A DNA stretch of 10,255 bases from CBDUQI01 sp965369325 (GTDB lineage Bacteria; Pseudomonadota; Gammaproteobacteria; Steroidobacterales; JBCBZW01): positions 1 to 10,255 of the forward strand of contig CBDUQI010000213.1 in NCBI GenBank assembly GCA_965369325.1, written 5' to 3'. The notes below the pieces were generated by a model, which was not told where the DNA came from, ran no database searches, and worked only from the letters and a program-made list of their open reading frames with translations. The translations under genes were made by a program, and so were the position numbers. Positions 6,357 to 10,255 of this stretch are shown in pieces (the first letter of the stretch is position 1; each line of letters begins with the position of its first letter).

Positions 6357-6385
6357 AAGTTCGCATAGCACTTTGCTGCTGTCAA
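6357..6385 (-). promoter_or_regulatory. Possible promoter of the riboswitch-M23 transcript
   Basis: A perfect TTGACA -35 box on the minus strand (6385-6380) is followed after 17 bp by GAACTT (6362-6357), a poor -10 that keeps only the A2 and T6 positions. Transcription would begin near 6350, just before the aptamer, which fits well by position. Between here and the TetR stop codon (6386-6487) I see no gene and no terminator, so read-through from the TetR gene is also possible. Confidence 0.35.
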
Positions 6386-6487
6386 GGAGTCAGCTCGCAC
6401 CAGTTGCGCACTCGAGCAATAAAGATGCGAATGAAGGTCTTATACTCGGTACTGGGTCGCACTAGGGAGAAAACGCGATGACGCTAT

Positions 6488-7126
6488 CTATGCAGTGACA
6501 ATGCGCAGGAATTCATCCGCCACCTTGTGTATGTACTGGCTGAGTTCTTCTTCATCGGGCGGTGAACATACCCCTAACAACAGGCGCAGATGATACTTCG
6601 ATCCAAACATGTCCAGAAGCAATACTGCGCTGTGATGCGCATCCTCTACACGCAGCCGCCCGCCCGCCTGATGATGAGTTAAGAAACGTTCAACCGCCGC
6701 GATGGTCGGCGCGGGGCCGGACTCAAAAAATAATCGGGCGATTTGGGGCGCGTGACCGGCCTCTCCAATGACGGTGCGATACATCTCCAGCACTTTGGGA
6801 TCGAACAGAAGGGTCAGAAAATTTCGACCGATGGCAACCAACCCAGCGAGCAGCGGAACGTCGAGCAACTTATCTGTGCGGGTAAGATTGTACTCTGACA
6901 CTTTCGCGACAATGCACGCCGTGAACAGGGCTTCTTTACTGCTGAAATGCGAGTAAACGGTTTGTTTGGAGACGCTGGCCTGATTCGCGATAGCGTCCAT
7001 TGAGGTTCGGCTGTAGCCGTTTTGCAGGAACAGTAAGGCTGCGGCTTCCTCTATCGCGGAGCGCTTCTGGCTGCTTTTGCCACGACCACTCTTAGTTAGC
7101 GTTAGCTCGTTTTCATCACTAATCAT
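6488..7126 (-). CDS. TetR-family transcriptional repressor (AefR-like C-terminus)
   Basis: A 212-residue regulator. The N-terminal DNA-binding domain covers about residues 20-68, with the helix-turn-helix SMDAIANQASVSKQTVYSHF at 42-61, a near-consensus TetR recognition helix. The ligand-binding part (about 85-205), with FDPKVLEMYRTVIGEA and the following FFESGP, resembles the TetR_C_7 (AefR-like) type found next to efflux genes. It is divergent from the MFP/RND operon, with 89 bp between the start codons. Two 15-bp palindromes in that gap are likely its operators, one touching its own start codon, so it probably represses both itself and the pump. The start has no clear Shine-Dalgarno (ACTGGACTGTCTAGT precedes ATG). 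The inducer is unknown. Confidence 0.9.
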   Translation of the reverse strand: MISDENELTLTKSGRGKSSQKRSAIEEAAALLFLQNGYSRTSMDAIANQASVSKQTVYSHFSSKEALFTACIVAKVSEYNLTRTDKLLDVPLLAGLVAIGRNFLTLLFDPKVLEMYRTVIGEAGHAPQIARLFFESGPAPTIAAVERFLTHHQAGGRLRVEDAHHSAVLLLDMFGSKYHLRLLLGVCSPPDEEELSQYIHKVADEFLRIVTA

Positions 7127-7141
7127 ACTAGACAGTCCAGT
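7127..7141. promoter_or_regulatory. Candidate TetR operator O1
   Basis: ACTAGACAGTCCAGT is a 15-bp imperfect palindrome (ACT-n-GAC-n-GTC-n-AGT) immediately upstream of the TetR start codon. It shares GTCCAGT with O2, 34 bp away centre to centre. A repressor here would block TetR transcription elongation or translation start. Confidence 0.6.
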
Positions 7142-7150
7142 TTTCTCGCG

Positions 7151-7180
7151 TTAGAATCAAACTGTACGGTCCAGTATAGT
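7151..7180 (+). promoter_or_regulatory. Probable promoter of the MFP-RND operon
   Basis: TTAGAA (7151-7156) and TATAGT (7175-7180) are separated by 18 bp, giving a start near 7187 and a leader of about 30 nt. On the minus strand TATACT (7178-7173) overlaps this -10 back to back and could serve the TetR gene, with a weak -35 TGGCGT 17 bp away. Operator O2 lies inside both. Confidence 0.5.
7161..7175. promoter_or_regulatory. Candidate TetR operator O2
   Basis: ACTGTACGGTCCAGT is a 15-bp palindrome with half-sites ACTGTAC and ACTGGAC (on the other strand). It sits between the -35 and -10 boxes proposed for the efflux operon and touches the divergent -10 boxes, as expected for an operator that shuts both directions. 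Confidence 0.65.
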
Positions 7181-7215
7181 ATTTTTCAGCTAACAACGCC
7201 AGAAGTAGATATCCC

Positions 7216-8379
7216 ATGAAATTCCCCAGTTTCTCATGCTGCTACTCACGAAAGTTAATGTCTTTTCTCTCTCTAACGCTTGTGTTATCCCTTGCCCTGG
7301 CGGGCGCACTGTTCGCGCCTCTTGGTCATGCGGAAGATGCGCTACCCCGGCTGCCTGTGGCGACCGAACGGCTGGTGGAGAGCGCTGGATACACTCAGAA
7401 GAGTGTGTTTACGGGAACGGTTGAGGCGGGTCGCAGCAGTGCGCTGGGGTTTGACGCCAACGGTCGGGTGCTTCAGGTGCTCGTGGAAGAAGGTGATCAA
7501 GTGGAGGCGGGGCAGGTGCTCGCGCGATTAGATACCGCGCGGTTACAAGCCAGCCGCGCTGAGCTTACCGCGGCGCAGCAGCAGGCGGAGGTGAACCTTC
7601 GGCTCGCCACCGTCACGTTTAACCGGCTGCAGGAGGCGTTGGGTTACAAAGGGGTGTCCCAACAGCAGGCAGACGAGGCCAGCGATGCCAAGGCCGTCGC
7701 CGAGGCAGCCGTGGCACTCGCCAATGCCCGGCTCGGGTCACTAGCCGTAGAGCTGGACAAAACCCGGCTTAAGGCGCCATACGCAGGCATGATCGCACGG
7801 CGGTTTGTGGATGAGGGGTTGGTGATTGGCGCGGGTGCGCCGGTACTTGAGCTGCATGAGACTGGCCATCTTGAAATTCGCATTGGGATCGCCGGGGATG
7901 CGATTAACCGCATCGTTCCGGGGGAGCGCTACTCGGTGCTCGATCGCATGGGCCGCAGTCATCCGGTGATGGCCAAGGCGACCCTGCCGGTACGTACCAG
8001 CACCGGGCGCACGGTGGATGCGATCTTTCAAGCCGACGGCAGCAGTGGGCTACGCCCCGGCGACCTGACCCGGCTGAGCCTGGAGATTCCTCAGGAAGCG
8101 ACCGGGTTCTGGATCCCCATCAGCGCGCTGGAGGAAGGCGAACGTGGTCTATGGGCGGCTGTCGTGGCAGCCCCGACCGGGCAGAGCGGGCACCTAGCTC
8201 AGCGTCGTCAGGTGCAGATTCTGCATCAGGAAGCTGATCGTGTGTTTGTACAAGGCGCATTGAGCGAGGGTGAGCTGCTGATCAGCGATGGCCTGCACCG
8301 GATTGTCGCCGGGCAGCAGGTGGCCCCACGCACGGCCGCGTTGGTCGATAGCACTAACCACGACGGTGCTGCCCCATGA
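7216..8379 (+). CDS. RND efflux periplasmic adaptor (membrane fusion protein)
   Basis: A 387-residue adaptor that would link the inner-membrane RND pump to an outer-membrane channel. A signal peptide at about 1-39 has core LSLTLVLSLALAGALFAPLGHA and likely cleavage at GHA-ED. There is no lipobox cysteine, so it is probably not a lipoprotein. The lipoyl-like half-motifs lie at about 65-107 (TGTVEAGRSSALGFDANGRV, EEGDQVEAGQVLARLD) and 183-213 (LKAPYAGMIARRFVDEG). They flank a coiled-coil hairpin at about 108-180 that contains RLQEALGYKGVSQQQADEA, the usual hairpin-tip motif. Beta-barrel and membrane-proximal domains follow. Its length is usual for the family. ATG 7216 has only a weak AGAAG upstream; an in-frame ATG at 7258 would still leave a signal peptide but lose the basic residues RK before it. 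The gene overlaps the pump gene by 4 bp (ATGA). Confidence 0.92.
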   Translation: MKFPSFSCCYSRKLMSFLSLTLVLSLALAGALFAPLGHAEDALPRLPVATERLVESAGYTQKSVFTGTVEAGRSSALGFDANGRVLQVLVEEGDQVEAGQVLARLDTARLQASRAELTAAQQQAEVNLRLATVTFNRLQEALGYKGVSQQQADEASDAKAVAEAAVALANARLGSLAVELDKTRLKAPYAGMIARRFVDEGLVIGAGAPVLELHETGHLEIRIGIAGDAINRIVPGERYSVLDRMGRSHPVMAKATLPVRTSTGRTVDAIFQADGSSGLRPGDLTRLSLEIPQEATGFWIPISALEEGERGLWAAVVAAPTGQSGHLAQRRQVQILHQEADRVFVQGALSEGELLISDGLHRIVAGQQVAPRTAALVDSTNHDGAAP

Positions 8380-10255
8380 GCGGCGCCGGCGGATCGCTCT
8401 CTACGCTGTTCTTCCGCAACAGGCACTTGCTGGTGATGGCTATTTTGGTGGTGATTGTGGCGGGGGTGTCGGCATTGCGCACGTTGCCGCGTCTGGAAGA
8501 CCCGCGCATCGCCACCCGCAACGCACTCATCATCACCTTGATGCCCGGCGCCTCAGCGCAGCGGGTGGAAGCACTGGTAACCGAGAAGCTCGAAAACGCG
8601 CTGGACGAACTTAGCGAGATTAAGGACATCAACTCCACCTCGCGTGCTGGCATCTCGCTGGTGGCGGTGGAACTGCAGGCTGCAATCAACTATGAGACCA
8701 ACGACACAGCCTTCGCCAAGATCCGAGCCAAACTGCGTGATGCCGAGCGGTTGCTGCCCGCTGAGGCCTCACGTCCGAACCTAGATGACAACCGCGGCGC
8801 GACTGCGTTTAACCTGATCGTTTCACTCAGCTGGGCAGATGGGACAGAAGCGGCGTTGGGCACCTTGGGGCGATTGTCCGATCAACTGGCCGATCGTCTG
8901 CGCACATTGCCCGGCACCGAGTTAGTGCGCGTGCACGGCGATCCGCAGGAGCAGGTGTTGGTCACTGTCGACGCGGGGCAGCTGGCAGCGCTGGGGTTGA
9001 GTATGCCCCAGTTGGGCGGGTTGGTGGCTCAGGCGGATCCGAAGCTTGCCGCCGGGGCGGTACGCACGCCCGACACAGAGCTATTGATCGAACTCGCTGG
9101 CGAGCTGGATTCGGTCGATCGCGTACGTCAGGTGGCCATTGCCCGCAATGGCGCGGGGGGCGTCATTACGCTCGGCGACATCGCGAAGGTGGAAAAAACC
9201 TGGGCTGATCCACCTGCCTCAGTGGCCATTCGCCGAGGACAACGTGCCGTGTTTGTCAGCACCCGCTCAACCATCGGCGTGCGAGTGGACAAATGGGCGG
9301 CCAGCGCGCGTGAGGTCATCGAGCAATTCGGTGCTGAGCTGGGTGATGACATTAGCGTTGAGTTGCTGTTCGATCAAAGCGGTTACACCGAGGCGCGACT
9401 TTCGCAGCTGAGCGGCAACCTGATCGCGGGCGCTCTGATCGTGGCGCTGGTGGTATTTGTTGCGATGGGCTGGCGCTCGGCGCTTATTGTGGGTAGCGCG
9501 TTGCCGCTAAGCGCTGCGGCAGCGCTGTTTGGCTTTTCCTTTTTGAATCAGCAAATTCATCAGATGAGCATCTTTGGGCTGATTATCGCGGTCGGCCTGC
9601 TCATTGACAACGCCATTGTGATTACCGATGAGGTCCGGCAAAAACTGGATGCAGGGCTGGACCGTCTAGCGGCCGTTAAGGAATCGGTGGAGCATCTGTT
9701 CGTTCCACTACTGGCCTCTACCATGACGACGGTCCTCGGATTCATGCCGATTTTCCTGTTGCCAGGGAATGCCGGGGATTTTATTTCGCCTATCGCGAAA
9801 AGTGTTGTGCTCGCGCTGGTGGCCTCGTTTGTGCTGTCGATGACAGTAGTCGCGGCCCTGGCCGGACGATACGTGAAGTCTGCGGTTGCGGGCGAGCCGA
9901 CACCCTGGTGGCGTTACGGTATTTCCGGCGGCAAGATGAGCGCACGCTATCGCCGCATGCTTCAGCGCGCGTTGCGCTATCGGCGCGCGACAGTCGCCGC
10001 TTGCCTGGTGCTGCCCCTGTTAGGTTTTGCGCTGGCCAGTCAGCTCGGCGTGTTGTTTTTCCCGCCGGCGGAGCGCGACCAGTTCAGCATGGAGGTATGG
10101 TTGTCGCCAGGCACCTCGATTGAACGCACCCGCGCAGTCACCGAAGGTATTGACGCCTTGCTGAAGCGCCAGCAAGGCGTACGGTCGGTGGATTGGGTGG
10201 TGGGTTCAAGTTTTCCATCGGTGTACTACAACCACATTATGGACACCGAGAATGC
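8376..10255 (+). CDS. RND-family efflux pump permease, 3'-truncated by the window
   Basis: The reading frame opens at ATG 8376, overlapping the adaptor's stop codon, and stays open to the window end: 626 codons of an expected ~1,030. Visible in order: TM1 (about 17-36), the first large periplasmic porter loop (about 37-345, opening TLPRLEDPRIATRNALI), TM2-TM6 between about 346 and 490, and TM7 (about 540-560). The second porter loop then begins (FFPPAERDQFSMEVWLSPGT). The TM4 motif is GLLIDNAIVITDEV, with Asp411-Asn412 where the AcrB-type drug pumps have two aspartates. It should export a small hydrophobic or amphiphilic compound using the proton gradient. Substrate cannot be inferred. It is cotranscribed with the adaptor and probably repressed by the divergent TetR protein; no outer-membrane factor is in view. 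Confidence 0.93.
   Translation, partial: MSGAGGSLSTLFFRNRHLLVMAILVVIVAGVSALRTLPRLEDPRIATRNALIITLMPGASAQRVEALVTEKLENALDELSEIKDINSTSRAGISLVAVELQAAINYETNDTAFAKIRAKLRDAERLLPAEASRPNLDDNRGATAFNLIVSLSWADGTEAALGTLGRLSDQLADRLRTLPGTELVRVHGDPQEQVLVTVDAGQLAALGLSMPQLGGLVAQADPKLAAGAVRTPDTELLIELAGELDSVDRVRQVAIARNGAGGVITLGDIAKVEKTWADPPASVAIRRGQRAVFVSTRSTIGVRVDKWAASAREVIEQFGAELGDDISVELLFDQSGYTEARLSQLSGNLIAGALIVALVVFVAMGWRSALIVGSALPLSAAAALFGFSFLNQQIHQMSIFGLIIAVGLLIDNAIVITDEVRQKLDAGLDRLAAVKESVEHLFVPLLASTMTTVLGFMPIFLLPGNAGDFISPIAKSVVLALVASFVLSMTVVAALAGRYVKSAVAGEPTPWWRYGISGGKMSARYRRMLQRALRYRRATVAACLVLPLLGFALASQLGVLFFPPAERDQFSMEVWLSPGTSIERTRAVTEGIDALLKRQQGVRSVDWVVGSSFPSVYYNHIMDTEN

Noticed and set aside
6202..6465. 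Open reading frames on the plus strand across the leader (87 and 62 codons)
   Set aside because: They are antisense to the riboswitch, have no recognisable protein features, and arise from its sequence.
6464..6498. AGGGAGA followed 7 nt later by ATG and a six-codon frame (MTLSMQ) on the plus strand, with TATACT upstream
   Set aside because: The Shine-Dalgarno-like match is good, but the peptide is tiny, no -35 is seen, and the TetR gene occupies the other strand. Probably chance.

Overview
The window reads as a GC-rich gammaproteobacterial chromosome segment. The case rests on a FadI-type thiolase, a long HEAT/DUF349 protein, an RND efflux operon and a cyclic-di-GMP (GEMM-I) riboswitch very similar to the Vibrio Vc2 aptamer. 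I cannot name a genus. I see no insertion sequence, integrase, tRNA, rRNA or CRISPR array.

Layout from left to right. (a) 1-1426, plus strand: the tail of an acyl-CoA dehydrogenase, then a FadI/HADHB-type acyl-CoA thiolase, so a beta-oxidation operon cut by the window edge. (b) 1449-2012, minus strand: an ECF-type sigma factor of the Sigma70_ECF kind, convergent with the thiolase, with no kinase or anti-sigma gene in view. (c) 2013-2254: a divergent regulatory gap with a consensus -10 for the sigma gene, two palindromes, a bulged stem-loop and a tandem array of seven ~11-bp units ending 13 bp before the next start codon. (d) 2255-5161, plus: a 968-residue HEAT/DUF349 protein. (e) 5195-6151, minus: a membrane-anchored M23 (LytM-like) peptidoglycan hydrolase. 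(f) 6152-6487: its leader, carrying a GEMM-I riboswitch on the minus strand and a plausible switching platform. (g) 6488-7126, minus: a TetR/AefR-like repressor. (h) 7127-7215: a divergent control region with two 15-bp palindromic operator candidates. (i) 7216-10255, plus: a periplasmic adaptor (MFP) and the first 626 codons of an RND pump, overlapping by 4 bp.

Three units can be read functionally. The left edge degrades fatty acyl-CoA. The right edge is an efflux system that its divergent TetR gene probably represses. The middle links second-messenger signalling to the cell wall: a c-di-GMP-sensing leader precedes a peptidoglycan hydrolase. The aptamer core (AAGGGCAA) has a perfect 8-nt complement downstream, and that complement can also pair with the Shine-Dalgarno-like GGGCAG. 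This suggests a translational switch. It is the observation I consider most worth pursuing, followed by the 11-bp repeat array in front of the DUF349 gene.
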